Assembly: GCA_036426205.1 (NCBI GenBank)
Contig: CM071574.1
Location: 16,266,698-16,330,697 of the forward strand
DNA length: 64,000 nt
Reading direction: 5' to 3'
DNA from: Ascaphus truei
Lineage: Eukaryota; Chordata; Amphibia; Anura; Ascaphidae
Shown here piece by piece: positions 21,901 to 33,515 of this stretch. Within the stretch, counting starts at the first letter, position 1. Each line of letters begins with the position of its first letter. The notes under the pieces were generated by a model. The model was given only the letters and a program-made list of their open reading frames with translations. It made no database searches and was not told the DNA's origin. The position numbers were made by a program, and so were the translations under genes.

Positions 21901-24900
21901 TAATTAAACATGTATACAATGGACAATTACTCCATTAAAATAAACAGGGAGAAATTACTACAGTGGAGGATATAGTACCAACTTTTGTCTGTGAGCTAGT
22001 CTATGTCCTCTGTGGTGAGCGGTAAAGGGAGGAAGTAACCATTTACATAGGTACATGTACCTTGGAGGTATGATCTATTCACATTGGCTATATTAGTCAC
22101 TAGAAAAAACACACCCAAAATGACGGCTAGGACTCTAAACTTGTATTGGTGCTGTATTAGCAGTCTGATGTAGAGAGTCACTTAGTCTTGGTGTGTGTAA
22201 GACCTGTAGTACTATCTATATATATCATACCACTGCTATCATTACTGACACTCATCGCAGGTGTAACCAACTTGTTTCATACAAATGTATATGATAGTTC
22301 AAATGTTTGCAAGAACTCACTCCCATGGTTTGCAGAGTGTGGCTAAACATCCTATCACACACACTGATGTAAACAGGTTGGTTAATCCATTAACCCCTTC
22401 ATTCCTTCAACTATCTCCTTCCCGTATGCACCCGATTGACATATACAATTTCTCTATTAGCATCCAGAGAAGAGCAGGAGATTGCGACAGGGGGGAGGAG
22501 ACGATGACGACAGGGCAGGGGCGTGACCATGACATCACGCGGCTGGTTCACCCTCATTGGTTGAACTGTGACGTAGCCATCGCTTGGTCGCCGTGCCAAA
22601 AGACAAAAATCTTGTCTTTGGGAAAGGTGGTCGTACAGGCGCGCGCAGGCAGTGACTGGGCCCGGCCCGATAGAGGGCCGTATCTTGATCGTGCGCAGCG
22701 GGGACGAGGCCTAAGACTTGGTGCCCCAGTCATTGCCAAGCTGCTTGCCTCTCTAATCAACTCTATTCTGTCTGCAGGCCATATCCCCCAAGACCTGGAA
22801 AACTACTAGAGTTGTCCCAATCTTCAAAAGTTGGGACAAAAACACTGTCTCAAACTACAGGCCAATCTCTCTTCTCCGAATACTATCCAAAGTCGTAGGA
22901 AAATGTGTTCACTCCCAATTAAGCGATCACTACACCAAGACAAATTTCCCTAGCAATTCTAATCTGGCTTCACCCCAAACACTCCACGGCAACTACCCTC
23001 CTAAAAGTTTACAATTAAATCCAGTGTGGAATGGAACAGGGACAACTTACATGGTTCAATATTCCTAGATTTTGCAAAGGCTTTTGATACTGTTGATCAT
23101 GTTATCTTGCTAAACAAACTCCAGTGCTTTGGAATAGTGAAAGATGCTTTAAACTGGTTTAATTCCTACCCATCAGGTAGATCCCAACAAGCGTCCATCT
23201 CGGAAACTAACTCCAACCCCTTGGATATCACCTACGGTGACCCACAAGGCTCTGTACTGGGGCACTACTTTAGTGTTCATCAATGATCATCCTACAGTTT
23301 ATAAGGGAGTTTCAGTACACATGTATGCAGATGAAACAATCTTATATGCACACAGCCTTAGCCTCTCTGACCTTGGACACGTACTTCAAATCTGACTTTG
23401 AGACTTGAAAATTGGATTTCCCAAAATAAATTGTTTTTAAATACTGACAAGACTAACAATTAGCTATTTGATTTCCCATATACTGGAGACGCACGCCCTC
23501 GGTGCGGCTCAGGCAGTAACTGCTTTTTTTCTATGGGACGTATACATTGAACTGTGGCTGTTCATTTTTCATTATACATATATATATGCTATGAAGAGGA
23601 TTGAAACGGAGAGGGATGCATGAAGGTATTGAGGGTCACCACTGCCATCTGGGTAAACGCGGCTCAGTTTCTCCCCATCAGCTACACTGGGGACTCACAC
23701 AGCAGTCTCCGATCGCAGGGGACACGCTTGGATTATTTCCTATTCACACGTGCTCCTGAGCAGATGAACACTGTTCCCACATCTGCGCCCAATTTACTCT
23801 GTATATTACACATTTAGTCCCTCTTGTTGGTGCATCAATATACTTTACAATTATTGTGAGCATCTTGAAAGATTTGTTTTCTCCCTGAATCTCGTTCCCA
23901 CTTGAAAGCACTGGTTTTGAACTTTGGTTCTATGTTTTCCAATCTGAAATTTTAGGCGCCTAGGATTTTTCCAACCCTGCATAAAATATATATCATTTAT
24001 CAGAGTGCATATTTATTCTCAGAAATGTTTACCTCTGTGTTTGTATAATAGGTATTCCACGAAGAACGGAGAGATTCTTGTCCTCCAATATCCCACATTA
24101 AAAATCGGGTATTATTAACCACTATCTCTTCCACATTGCTTCCTATTGTAGGAGACGTATGCACAACTTCGTTCATTGAACTAGAACAGAAATAAACAAA
24201 TTAACAAGCGGACATTCCTTTTCTAGAAATCATTTATAGTCTCAAATTGATTTGTTGAACCTGAAAAACAGCTTTGCAAGACTGCCATATTGCATATTTT
24301 ATACTTGCGAAATAAATATGCAATTGGAGAAGCAACAGCCATGCATGCCACAGTTTACAAGAGAGACATTAGGATACTGAGAGTTTTTACACAATGGAAG
24401 TTTTGTACTTGGACAATGTTTGAATAGAAAAGTGTTGACGTTTCTTGGTGCACACTTGCGTCAAATGTAAGAAACAGAAGATATAGGAGCAGTGCCTAGT
24501 CTGGTTAGTAAATGCAAATGTGGATATTGGGAGGAGTAATCAGTAGCAAGTTTAGGCTTTGGAAAAGCTTTATTTATAGCAGGTATTTTTTCAGAGTATG
24601 CAGTACTTCTAGGCAAAGAGATATGTTTATTGTAATTCATTGCCTCAAGCAGGTACTTTTATTTCTTGCCATACATTTGAAGTGTACATTAAGAATATAG
24701 GTTGACAATCAAATGTATTTAATTTTTCCACTGTGTAACTTTACAACGATGTAGCTTTCAAAATAGCTTCAAAGAAAAGCGATTGTGACTTATTAATATA
24801 CTTACAACTGATAAAGTATTGTTGTTTTTCCTGCATTATCCAGTCCAACAATAATTACTTTGTGTTCTGAAATAGAGAAGTATTGTAGATCATTTAACAA

Positions 24901-27519
24901 GATTAAAAATATAAAACAATAAAAAGGTATGAATATGTAAGTGTGCATGCAACGGATTTGCAAGCAAATAAATCAACGCTAACATATTTAATATTGTCAA
25001 CCTATTTTATATTTGCCAAGTTATACTTCACACAAATTACTTGATGAATATAAATACAATTTAGTATGTTAAGGATTTGGGGACATTAAATAAGTATTTA
25101 AGAACTGTTAATCAAATGTACGATATAGCTAAAAATCAGCAACATTGAAGTTTTAACTATGGTACTTTTGCACCAATTTATTTCATCTCTAGTTAGAATG
25201 CCTTCAAATAAATCAAAGATCTAACATACTGTACAGGCGTGCTTGCCTCTTCTAAACAGATCGCATTTCCATTAGTAATTTCAGACAATAGATTGTATTA
25301 CAGCCTAAAGAAAGCAGACAAACTAAACTGCATTAACACAAACAGCAATACTGAATCATTAATAGCATCATGATCTGTGTGTGTTTAATAGTATTCTATT
25401 TCTTGTCAACACTCACGAGTCCACAAATGCAGATAACCAGGGGGAAAAAGCAAAAAAAAATGGACAGCAGACAGTTAAGCAAATTATAATCTATTAAAAC
25501 AATAAGGGAGAAATTCTTTATCTACCGAAACAGTTTTTCGGTTTAAAATCCCTAGACTTCAATTGGAATTTTCGTCCATAAAACAGCGACAACGGTCACT
25601 TTGCCAGATATACAAGGCCTTAAACATGATAAAGTGTCGTCAGCCACAGCTGGATTTTAATGGGAGAATTAAAACTGTAAAGTTTAGGCAAGTTCATATC
25701 CATGTGTAGAAACCAGAACAGGTGGCAACGCTTTAGAATCCCCAAAACTGTTAAGGCCTTGGTTGACCTTATGTCAAAGTAAATTCCCATCTTAACCCCT
25801 TAGGATGTTTGTAAACATGCTGAGGGTGGCACTTGAATGGCTCTTAGGGCGTTTACCACCTTTTCCGGCTTCCCCCTCCCTGCTGCTGCTGAGGGGAGTG
25901 GGCACTCTGATTCTGCTCCCACTGCCTACACATCAGGACTCCCTGAGAAATCAGAGTTTGGTGGTTAGTAGAGGGGACGACTTCCCCAACATAACTGTCC
26001 CCACACCGGTTCCTACCTGCTCCTGTCATCTGTGGGATCCGGTTGGGATACAAATGTTTGTATATCACCTGACCTAATATGCACTTGGGACCAAAAAAAA
26101 ATAATGGTGTATGGATTACTAGTATACACCACAAAACGGACAAATCATTGTTTAAAGATTTTATTGAAAAGATCCTATAACTCCATGGCCAGTTACAGTG
26201 CAGATTTTGAGGGAAGGGATTTGTTTATCTTACTACCGACGCTCACATTTTGTTGTAGTGTTCATATTAATTTATTTATCCACCTAAAAAGGAGGGAAGG
26301 GTATATAATATATGGCAAACAAGACAAATGTGTGGGAACTTAAACAATTCCTTATTTTTAACATGCATTCTTAAAAAAAAAAAAAAAAAAATTATATATA
26401 TATATTTATATTAACAGCCTTATTTACCAAGCGGAGGTGTGGCATCTTACAGCCCTTTAACAACGCTTAGTAAAAACAGCCCAGATAGTTAAACCTCTCC
26501 ATGGGAAGTCATAACTGGATAGACTGGAGCCAAGTTAACATGTCAAAGCTGAAAGTATTGGATGACTAGAAGAGTACTGGTTTCTTAGTATAATCTCACA
26601 AGGCAGCAGGCTCCCATTAACCACCAATGTACCTTTAACAAAATGGGTTGAATATGGGAAGGAAGGATTTCGTTTGGGAAGTACGAATGGATGTCAAGAT
26701 TTAAAGAGGGCTAGTGTTAACAGCCTCGTCTTGCTATAGTTGCCAACCCTCCTAAACATTAGCTACTTTAGTGCTCGGACAGCCTGAAACACCACCTGGT
26801 ATGTTGTACGTGTGTGTAATATACATAAACCATCACTGAACCACACCTAGGACCTTACTGTATGCCTCCAGTGCCACTCTCCCTCCACCCTGTAATCAAG
26901 CATGCAATGCATTGCACACAGCTGGTAGCACATGGGTGAAGAGGGATAGTGTGAGAGCAGAGCTATGCATGTATTGCAGGATGCTGTGACATTAGAGGGG
27001 AGTAGGGGGGGGGGGGGGTATTTAGACCTATGTATTGCAGAATCATCTGGTAATATTATGAAGGGTGGGTGTGCGGTTTGAGGGTCTTCTGGCAGTGATA
27101 CAAAGCTATGTGTTTCCGGCCTTACTGGTACTGTGACAAGGGATAGATCTAGCACTAGGCTACGTATATCTGACTCGATTTGCAGTATAAGACACACTTG
27201 CCACCTGACTCCAGGTCACAAGTGTTACAGGGATCTATAACACCTCTTCGTACTCTAACACCTCTTTGTACTCTATTACAGTCTCACGGTACAAGGGGTG
27301 CATATTAGGGGGGGTCCTGGAATATCACCCAGGTGTCCGGGGGTGGGTGCAGGGTCCTTGAATGTCACCCGGGGGTGGGTGCAGGGTCCCGGAATATCAC
27401 CCAGGTGCCCGGGGGTGGGTGCAGGGTCTTGAAATGTCACCCAGGTGTGGGTGCAGGGTCCCGGGCCTCTTACCCTGGTGGTTAAAAAGCCTCCATATCT
27501 TGGCGAATAAGATTCCCAT
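18937..27519 (-). CDS. ARL5A: ADP-ribosylation factor-like GTPase 5A (complete, six coding exons)
   Basis: ARL5A is an ARF-family small GTPase that acts in trans-Golgi/endosome membrane traffic. Joined coding exons are 27519-27474, 24866-24806, 24180-24033, 21097-21014, 20086-19935 and 18985-18937 (46+61+148+84+152+49 = 540 nt), giving 179 residues plus TGA, the family's normal length. Every junction has GT-AG and consistent phase. Visible motifs: Gly2 for N-myristoylation; P-loop GLDNAGKT at residues 23-30; switch [10 protein letters not shown] at 46-54; switch II WDIGGQE at 65-71; NKQD at 125-128; CAL at 158-160. [12 protein letters not shown] separates it from ARL5B, which has DMKGCMTAAEIS. 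Introns hold many MITEs but no splice site is damaged. The gene looks functional. Confidence 0.96.
19060..19323. mobile_element. GC-rich Harbinger-type MITE in ARL5A intron 5
   Basis: Inverted ends AGCCGCGTCTACAGTGCC and ACTATAAGCGCGGCC. TAA is duplicated at 19057-19059 and 19324-19326. Closely related to the elements at 38052 and 38322. Confidence 0.75.
19332..19693. mobile_element. GC-rich MITE, second type, in ARL5A intron 5
   Basis: The left end GGGTGAGTCCCCAGTC is imperfectly inverse to the right end ACTGGGACCGCAGCC. Flanks are TAA (19329-19331) and TTA (19694-19696), so the duplication is imperfect. The core TGGCCATGACGTACCGCAGC and TTCGCCCTCATTGGC are shared with elements at 22470 and 44956. 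A G run lies near 19634-19649. Confidence 0.6.
19935..20086 (-). CDS. ARL5A: ARL5A coding exon 5
   Basis: 152 nt, encoding [20 protein letters not shown] through the first two bases of Gly164. Contains the guanine-recognition motif NKQD. Donor GTAAGA; acceptor TTTTAAG behind a long T-rich tract. Confidence 0.97.
20240..20828. mobile_element. GC-rich Harbinger-type MITE in ARL5A intron 4
   Basis: The left end GGCCCCGCTCCCAGAG is imperfectly inverse to the right end GAGCGCAGCGGGACCGAGGCC. TAA is duplicated at 20237-20239 and 20829-20831. The middle holds a CA-rich microsatellite, 20447-20600. Confidence 0.65.
20447..20600. repeat. CACACGCAGG-type microsatellite
   Basis: Imperfect tandem CACACACGCAGGCACTCATA units grade into (CA)n inside the surrounding MITE. 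Confidence 0.85.
21014..21097 (-). CDS. ARL5A: ARL5A coding exon 4
   Basis: 84 nt, phase 0 to 0, encoding residues 86-113 (starts [14 protein letters not shown], ends MLSHE). Acceptor ATATTTAG, donor GTAAGT. Confidence 0.97.
21315..21500. mobile_element. Probable hAT end fragment in ARL5A intron 3
   Basis: CAGGGGTGCTTAAACATTTA followed by a TTTGCGCCCC stretch resembles the left end of the element at 49669. No right end or duplication was found. Confidence 0.35.
22470..22712. mobile_element. GC-rich MITE, right part
   Basis: Shares TGACCATGACATCACGCGGC, TGGTTCACCCTCATTGGTTG and AAAAGACAAAAATCTTGTCT with the 44956 element. Ends GCAGCGGGGACGAGGCC followed by TAA. The left end is unclear. Confidence 0.55.
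22727..23475 (+). mobile_element. Non-LTR retrotransposon RT fragment in ARL5A intron 3
   Basis: Broken plus-strand frames give [19 protein letters not shown], then [20 protein letters not shown] near 23060 and GDPQGSVLG near 23240, ending at KTNN-like text near 23460. These are reverse-transcriptase finger/palm motifs of an L2/CR1-group LINE. Truncated at both ends, with several frameshifts; antisense to ARL5A. Confidence 0.7.
24033..24180 (-). CDS. ARL5A: ARL5A coding exon 3
   Basis: 148 nt encoding the end of Phe36 through Glu85. Carries switch I (PTIGSNVEE) and switch II (WDIGGQE). Acceptor TTCTAG, donor GTAAAC. Confidence 0.97.
24806..24866 (-). CDS. ARL5A: ARL5A coding exon 2
   Basis: 61 nt encoding Glu16 through part of Phe36, with P-loop GLDNAGKT. 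Acceptor TATTTCAG, donor GTAAGT-like (GTAAG). Confidence 0.97.
24867..27289. other. ARL5A intron 1, mostly unassigned
   Basis: Contains an A run followed by TA repeats near 26372-26405, a MITE-like fragment at 26420-26475 and a G run near 27006-27018. No exon is seen. Confidence 0.5.
27300..27465. repeat. GC-rich minisatellite beside ARL5A exon 1
   Basis: About four units of 32-42 bp, each holding AAT(A/G)TCACCC and GGGTGGGTGCAGGGTC. The array ends about 10 bp from the exon-1 splice donor at 27473. Confidence 0.85.
27474..27519 (-). CDS. ARL5A: ARL5A coding exon 1
   Basis: 46 nt from ATG (27519-27517), encoding [15 protein letters not shown] plus one base; donor GTAAGA. The start is supported by Met-Gly, needed for N-myristoylation, and by an amphipathic N-terminal helix as in the family. 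The exon is too short for a simple ORF scan. Confidence 0.95.
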
Positions 27520-27900
27520 CCTCAGGAGGCGCTGCGCTGGCGGGGGGAGGAGGGGTAGCTGGGCTCAGACTTGTCCGTCTCAGGCAGGGGGCTCGGGTCG
27601 CGCCTCCCCGGGCATCTCTCGGTCACCTGCCTCGGTTACGCCATTCCCCAGGTAAGGGGAGACCCGGAACCGGAAACGTCCCCCCTCTCTCCCGACGTTT
27701 TTCCCCCCTGACTGTGACAGGATTCGGCGCGCGGCTGATGACGTCAAACCGATACAGCGCGACCTCCCTACTCAGAGCCGCTCCCTTTCCGGGTCAGGCC
27801 GGGGGCGGGGGAGGGGGGAGTGTTGTCACGCGCACGGGGAGGGGCGTAGTCTCGTGACGTGCCAGCCACTGGGAGCAGGGGGGGATCACATGACCTTATA
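27520..27900 (-). promoter_or_regulatory. ARL5A CpG-rich promoter and 5' UTR
   Basis: CpG-dense DNA lies directly upstream of the ARL5A start codon. It contains a full consensus CRE, TGACGTCA, at 27739-27746 and several GGAA/TTCC ETS-like sites (ACCGGAAAC near 27670). Unlike most other CpG-rich patches in this window it has no transposon termini. The transcription start is not determinable but probably lies near 27650-27750. Confidence 0.65.
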
Positions 27901-28045
27901 ACATACAGTATAAGGGACAAGTCACAGAGATGTCACCCTGCAAGAGTCTCAAATCAGCCAGCCTTCCTGCACTAAGGAATGATGGATTAAAAATGTTTTT
28001 AGTTCAAATCTTATTCTATTAGTCTTTTTATTTCTGATATAGTCT

Positions 28046-28384
28046 ACAGTTGCCAGGTGGCTTCTCCAAAAATACACACACACCGCTCCATGCTGTTTCC
28101 TCCTCTCCTTGGCGCCACCCCCAGGCTCCTGACACCTCCTTCTCATTGGCTGCTGCCGGGTAATGTAGCCAAATAGAATGGAGGAAGCTGCCCAGCTCCC
28201 TAGTAACAGCCCTGCTCTCTCCCCGCTCAAGGATATCCTGCGTTCCCCAAAGCCGGTCAGGTCACTATGTCCAGAGAGGTAGTACCGGTATACACACACG
28301 CCCAGTAGTACCTGCAATTTTTTACTTTACAGAGGGTCCCAATACAGGCCAGTCCGGTTCAATACTGGACACCTGGCAACCCTA
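28046..28384. mobile_element. Repeat with GTTGCCAGGTG ends
   Basis: AGTTGCCAGGTGGC on the left is inverse to GGACACCTGGCAACCCTAG on the right, bounding about 335 bp with GTCCAGTATTGAACCGGACT-type text on the minus strand. No convincing target duplication is seen. Probably a DNA transposon. Confidence 0.45.
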
Positions 28385-30180
28385 GCCTCCCTGCTCGATG
28401 CAGAGCTTACAAAGTCATTTTACAGCTGACACTAGGATATGAATTGGATTTGCCCATTTCAAACAGCGTGACATTACCAGGGCTGGCTGGGAGTTTTGCG
28501 GGGGCATCTTACCTGCTCCGGAGCCGGCATCTGCTCCTGCTGTAACACGTCGCCTTAACAGCGCGACGTCATGTGATGTGCGGGGGCCTCTTGTCCTCCC
28601 TCGCGTCGTGATGTTGCGTTGTCATGGCGATGCAGCTCATGTACAGTTGCCATGTGAGGGCGCTTACAGAGGCTTTGCGCTCTCCCCTGGCTCCCGGCAA
28701 TCACAGTTTAAATGTTGTGGTTTATTTAACCACCACAACATTAAGCTGTGATTACTGAAGTTGGGCTATGAAAGGTCTGAATATAGATATAGACCTGGGG
28801 TCATTTATTTAAGTTCCAGTATCCGCCGTCTCTCTCCCCATTCAGCATTACCTTCATTCTCTTCATCTAGATCATCCTCAATTCTTTCCCCCCCTCCCCT
28901 TCCCCCCCCCCCTCCTGTCGCCCCTCACCCCTCCACTACCCCCACTCGCCATTTATGTATTTATATCACCATACCACATATGTGAATTCACTATTATCAT
29001 TTTTGATCTTTTTTACAGATATCACTCATCAACGATATCAAACCAAAACATTCCAATTTTAATCTACAGACTGTACGATAAAATTGTATGCCCAAAGTAT
29101 GTACACAACTATATTGGGGAATAACATGATTTAATATAAACATAAGGCTATATACAGCAGTCTAAAGGACCATTATGATCATTTCAATACTGCATTGGGT
29201 CCTTTAGGCAACAACTTGATTATAGTGCACAAAAGTATATTGGATTACTTTTTACGTAGTGTGTATTGGACACGTCTTTTAATAAATTAATATATGTGTC
29301 TAAAATTGTATACTGTATAAGAAATGTTTTTTAAATTCTTTTGAAAAACCCCATGGCTCCAATATATTATGATTATCGAGAGTATCAAAAACTGCAATAT
29401 TGGGTGCAATAGAATATATGATGTTTTACAGTTTAGCACGAATATATTGAAACATGAAAGTGTATATAGATATTTACACTTAACTAAGAGATCATTTTAA
29501 GTAATTTGTTTAAAGTGTGAATTCTGTATGGAAATCCACGGCTACCACATAAATATTTAATCATTTTCATTTCCTATGAAAACACATTTTATGGTTTTTA
29601 TCCTTTCATATTAAAAACGTCCATGAAACAATAATGTGCTAATAAAGCACATATTCGCCCACTAAACCAACGCTTTTTAAATAAGCACATATTCGTTCAC
29701 TAAATCTCACTTAACACTATATAATAAGTAGAATAAGAAACACAGACACCTAAAGCCCACTTTTGTATATATATATTTATTAAAGCCCCACTATGCGCAT
29801 AAAGGCACCCTCACACAGAAACAACCTCAAGAACCTATAGGAGGTTATGACATAATAAATGCCCAAACACTATAAGAAAGGGCACCTAACAAATGGGACT
29901 GTTTGAGAAAGCTCATATACAAAGGCTCAATAAAGCATGTTATGTTATGTATTGTTATTGGCTTAAGAAATACTCAAAAGGACCAGTTCCAGCATGAGAA
30001 CACGTGGCATATATATATACGGGCGCTTCTTTTCTCTTTTTCTCTAATAGGTACTGTGGGAGTTCGGTGAGCCCAAGAAGAAGCAGCCTGGACCTTTTGC
30101 AAATCAACTTATCATGGACACATGTGGACTTAAGTATTTTTAATATTCACTGCATTTATGGGCTCATATTCGTGTATTGA
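28385..30180. other. Intergenic, largely unassigned AT-rich DNA
   Basis: A GC-rich patch at 28480-28720 resembles the interior of the hAT at 49669 (GCGACGTCATGTGATG, TTGTCATGGCGATGC). A C-rich tract lies at 28878-28950. The 29000-30150 stretch looks repetitive but has no termini I can define. Confidence 0.4.
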
Positions 30181-30185
30181 ATTTT

Positions 30186-30189
<4 letters not shown>

Positions 30190-30232
<43 letters not shown>
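30190..30232. repeat. (TA)n microsatellite
   Basis: TA dinucleotides directly left of the LTR candidate. Confidence 0.95.
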
Positions 30233-30233
<1 letters not shown>

Positions 30234-30238
30234 CCCCC

Positions 30239-31167
30239 TGTAAACAGCACAGGCTATACCTATCTCCCTTCTACTGTGATAAGCCCTGTTAAGATCAGGC
30301 ACCAGTAATAATCCTGGGTTTTCCCCCTTCATAGCCCTGCCCTGAGTGGTAGATGCAGGCCTGGAATCTGCTGCAGGCGTGAGCAAGAGGGGAGGTTCTG
30401 CTGACGTCATGAGAGGTGGGGCTAGCTCTATATTTAGCTGCCAACTCCGGCGAGTAGTTAGTTGATACCGGGAGTTCGTAGTGTTATACCGAGAGTGCTG
30501 TTATGCTCCGAGTTATGCCGTGAGTCCAAGAATCCTGCGGATCGGTCCGAGGAGTTGGAGGACACCGCGGTCTTCCTTTCGCAGAGTGCAGGAGCAGAGA
30601 GGGGAGGAGAGATATCAGCTTTCCTGAGTAGAGCTGATAGAGCTATAGATTGGTGGACCAATGCCCTCACCCCACCGCCTTGGGTGATGGGGAGAATCTA
30701 AGCCCCACCACGAGGATAACCTTGGGGGTGGGCCACGGGGTATTGAAGCCCTAGCACAGACCATCCTGTCGGAGGAGAGACTTGGAGAGAAGGAGAGGAG
30801 GAATTATCTGTGTGTTGCAGCTACTGGAAGCCACTATCGTTGGAGTTACCGATCTGCCAATAAAAGAGACTATCCTTTGTTACCCAAAGACTGTGTGTGA
30901 ATTGGGAGCTATTACCCTGGGACCCAGGGGGTTCTTCTATACAGGTCCTGTCCCATATCCTGGGAGTATAGAAGATGGAGGCGCTGCACCACTAGGAGAA
31001 GATGGAGGCTACCATCCCAGAAGCCCGGTCCTGGCTCCCCAATAACATCGAGGGAAGCTCAGGCCCTCCTGTTTACTACAGGTATGTACCACACCGCATG
31101 TAATCCTCCCTCATGTACCCTAGACACCACCGTAGAGTCTGGGGGAAAGGGGAAAGCAGGGTTACAT
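30239..31167 (+). mobile_element. Candidate solo LTR
   Basis: A GC-richer block begins TGTAAACAGC and ends AGGGTTACA (TG...CA). A TATA-like CTATATTTAG lies near 30428 and an AATAAA near 30860, an LTR-like U3-R-U5 order. No primer-binding site or gag/pol is seen. The duplication is uninformative because the flanks are TA repeats. The call is tentative. Confidence 0.4.
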
Positions 31168-33041
31168 ATATAAATAAATATAATCAAGAAACAAAGAAAT
31201 GAAGTAGCGCCTACTATGGTACCATGCTAATAAATACCAATTAGAAATGTATTGCTAGTAAATGATCAGTAGCATATAACTGTGAACAAACACTAGATAT
31301 TAAGGGTAGTGGTGACTATGGACAAAATAAAACAAACTAAATTGTCTATCTGTTGGTCAAGTACTAAATACAATAATACAATTCACTCAATTTACAACTA
31401 TTAAACCAATGTGAAATGATCAAAATAAGACATTTGCTTAAAAAAATAACAAAAATGTAAAATATATATTAAAAAAAGTGAAAAATGTAAAATAAAATAT
31501 TAGCCAGTCACAATGCACAGTCCTCTGTAGTCTGTGCAACCTGGATACAGGGATCACAAATCCCTCATGGATATCTGTAGACAAAACAAGAAAAAAACAG
31601 GCGCACTCCTAGTGGATTAAAATTTCAACAATTTTATGGGACTTAACTCAAGTAAAATACACACTCACAAACACAGCTCGGACTTGAGCATTTATGAGAA
31701 TGTTCTCAATCGCCTGCACTGCAGTTGGATCCACGAGGCTACTGATGTGATCTGATGCCTCCCTCCGCGACCGGATATGGAACCTGTGCGCTGTGTTACC
31801 TTCAAATCGGCTCCCCCGGCTACAGGTACTCCTCTATTAACTCCGGCTCCTACTTGATTTGTAAGTGTAACAGTGTTTCCCCCACCCGGTGGGAGATTTG
31901 GCCATTACTGATCGTGTGGTGCATGATACCTGCTGGTAACAGGAGGGCTGAGCTGTCCGCCGATGATAGTGGGGACACAGGATCAAGTTTCTGGGGTACA
32001 TTACCCACATGGTTCTCTAGCAGTGCAGCGCCTCCATCTGCCGCAGGCTCCAAGATGAATGGAGGCGATCTCCTACGGTAGAAATACTCCCTCTCCTCCC
32101 AGTAAGATCACACCCAGGCAGGAGGTATATGCAAACAGGAATGGTGTTTATTGATACCACCACAATACAGCAGTGGTCTGCTCAATCAAAGCTTCTTAGG
32201 ATCAGCTATCCACTGATGATTTTTCCTGGATAACCACTACAGGTCAGGGCCCCTGCAGCTGTCCTAGCTCTTCCCGACTACCCTATATGGAGTCAGGGTA
32301 TAGGTCTACACTCACTCTCCCCCATGGGGAAGAGGAACAGGGAAGGCCCCAATCTCAGGCTCCCTGTGTGGGGAGAGGCACTCCCTACATTTGGGGCGGC
32401 ACCGCCCTTAAGTACAGCTAGGAAGAGGACATCAGGCCTATCCCATGATTGGACATGCTCAGGCCTGATGTCACCGCCTCCCACTGTCACTCAAGTGCAA
32501 CTCCAAGGAGGGGGAAAAACCCCTGTTGACTACTGGCAGCCTGATTCTACCAGGACTTACTGCCAGGAATAGGGCAGGTTAGAAGCCACAGATGGCATAG
32601 CTACATAAGGAAATTGTGAAATCTGCTGACTTGTAGAAATAATAAGAATAATAAGTGCATTTGTTTATAGAATGTTTTGAGCCCATCAAGGTTATTGGCT
32701 TTGTGCCCAGACTTTTTCAAGGATGAGAATATGTTATTGTTTAATTGTATTAATGCTTTATACTAAAAAATTGTCTGTAGATGAAGAAATTACTACATGA
32801 ATCTGTTTTTAGAGTAGATTGTCAGAACGAAAAAACCAACGATACCATCGAGCAATCAAGAATGCTTTACAGTTGTCCGTCCATAGTATGTTTTAGTTTG
32901 GCCTGTACCTGTAGATTAAGCTTTATTGTTATTTGCCTTACAATAAATAAATGCACTGCTAAGAGATCTGTTTTCCAATATTCCATGTAATATTGGATAA
33001 GACGAAATGCACGATTACAAGTTAAGGAACAATTCTTTTCA
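31168..33041. other. Intergenic with unclassified repeat-like DNA
   Basis: 31860-32590 is GC-richer and, on the minus strand, has an AATAAA near 32150. It could be a second LTR-like fragment in the opposite orientation, but no termini with duplications are found. 31590-31640 resembles the arms of foldback repeats (GGCGCACTCC, AACAATTTTATGG). Confidence 0.35.
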
Positions 33042-33255
33042 GGGGTTGAGCTGGACGAAGACTGCAGCATCACACAGATCGATAGCAAACACAAACTAAA
33101 TGTAAAAGTCCATACAGAAAACCAACATTAGGGTTTATTTACCACGACGAAGGTCCCCGCGAGGCCTGAAATGTTGGTTGTCTGTATCGACTTTTAAATA
33201 CACCTTTCCCTTGCTATCGATCCAATGTGATGCATTCTTCATCCAGCTCGACCCC
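33042..33255. mobile_element. Foldback element
   Basis: Inverted arms: GGGGTTGAGCTGGACGAAG on the left against CTTCATCCAGCTCGACCCC on the right, continuing inward through ATCGATAGCAA / TTGCTATCGAT and CCAACATT / AATGTTGG. The centre carries GACGAAGGTCCCCGCGAGG and CTGAAATGTTGG, recalling the core of the 50-kb foldback. Confidence 0.65.
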
Positions 33256-33424
33256 GCGATGCAAGTCACGGTTAGTGCACTTGGTTATGTTTTCATTATT
33301 TGCATGCTAGCAAATGCCACAACATGCCAATTATTTACATTACAGATATTTCTGTTGTGTACCAATATAAATTCAAGTTACAGTTAAATAAATAATGAAT
33401 ATGGGCTTTAAGTGCAGTCTATCA

Positions 33425-33515
33425 GCTTTAATTTGAGGGGGGGGATTGGGGGGGATGGTGGGGGGGGGTTGGGGGGGATATGGGGGGGCTTGAGGACTGG
33501 CGTTGAGCACCCCTG
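33425..33515. mobile_element. Palindromic hAT MITE remnant
   Basis: G-rich tract followed by the end GGCTTGAGGACTGG...TTGAGCACCCCTG. Only the right terminus remains. Confidence 0.5.

Noticed and set aside
22285..22809. 174-codon open frame as a gene
   Set aside because: It joins a GC-rich MITE to a LINE RT fragment by chance.
18937..27519. ARL5B instead of ARL5A
   Set aside because: [12 protein letters not shown] and MMSRLK match ARL5A; ARL5B has DMKGCMTAAEIS and MTSRIG.
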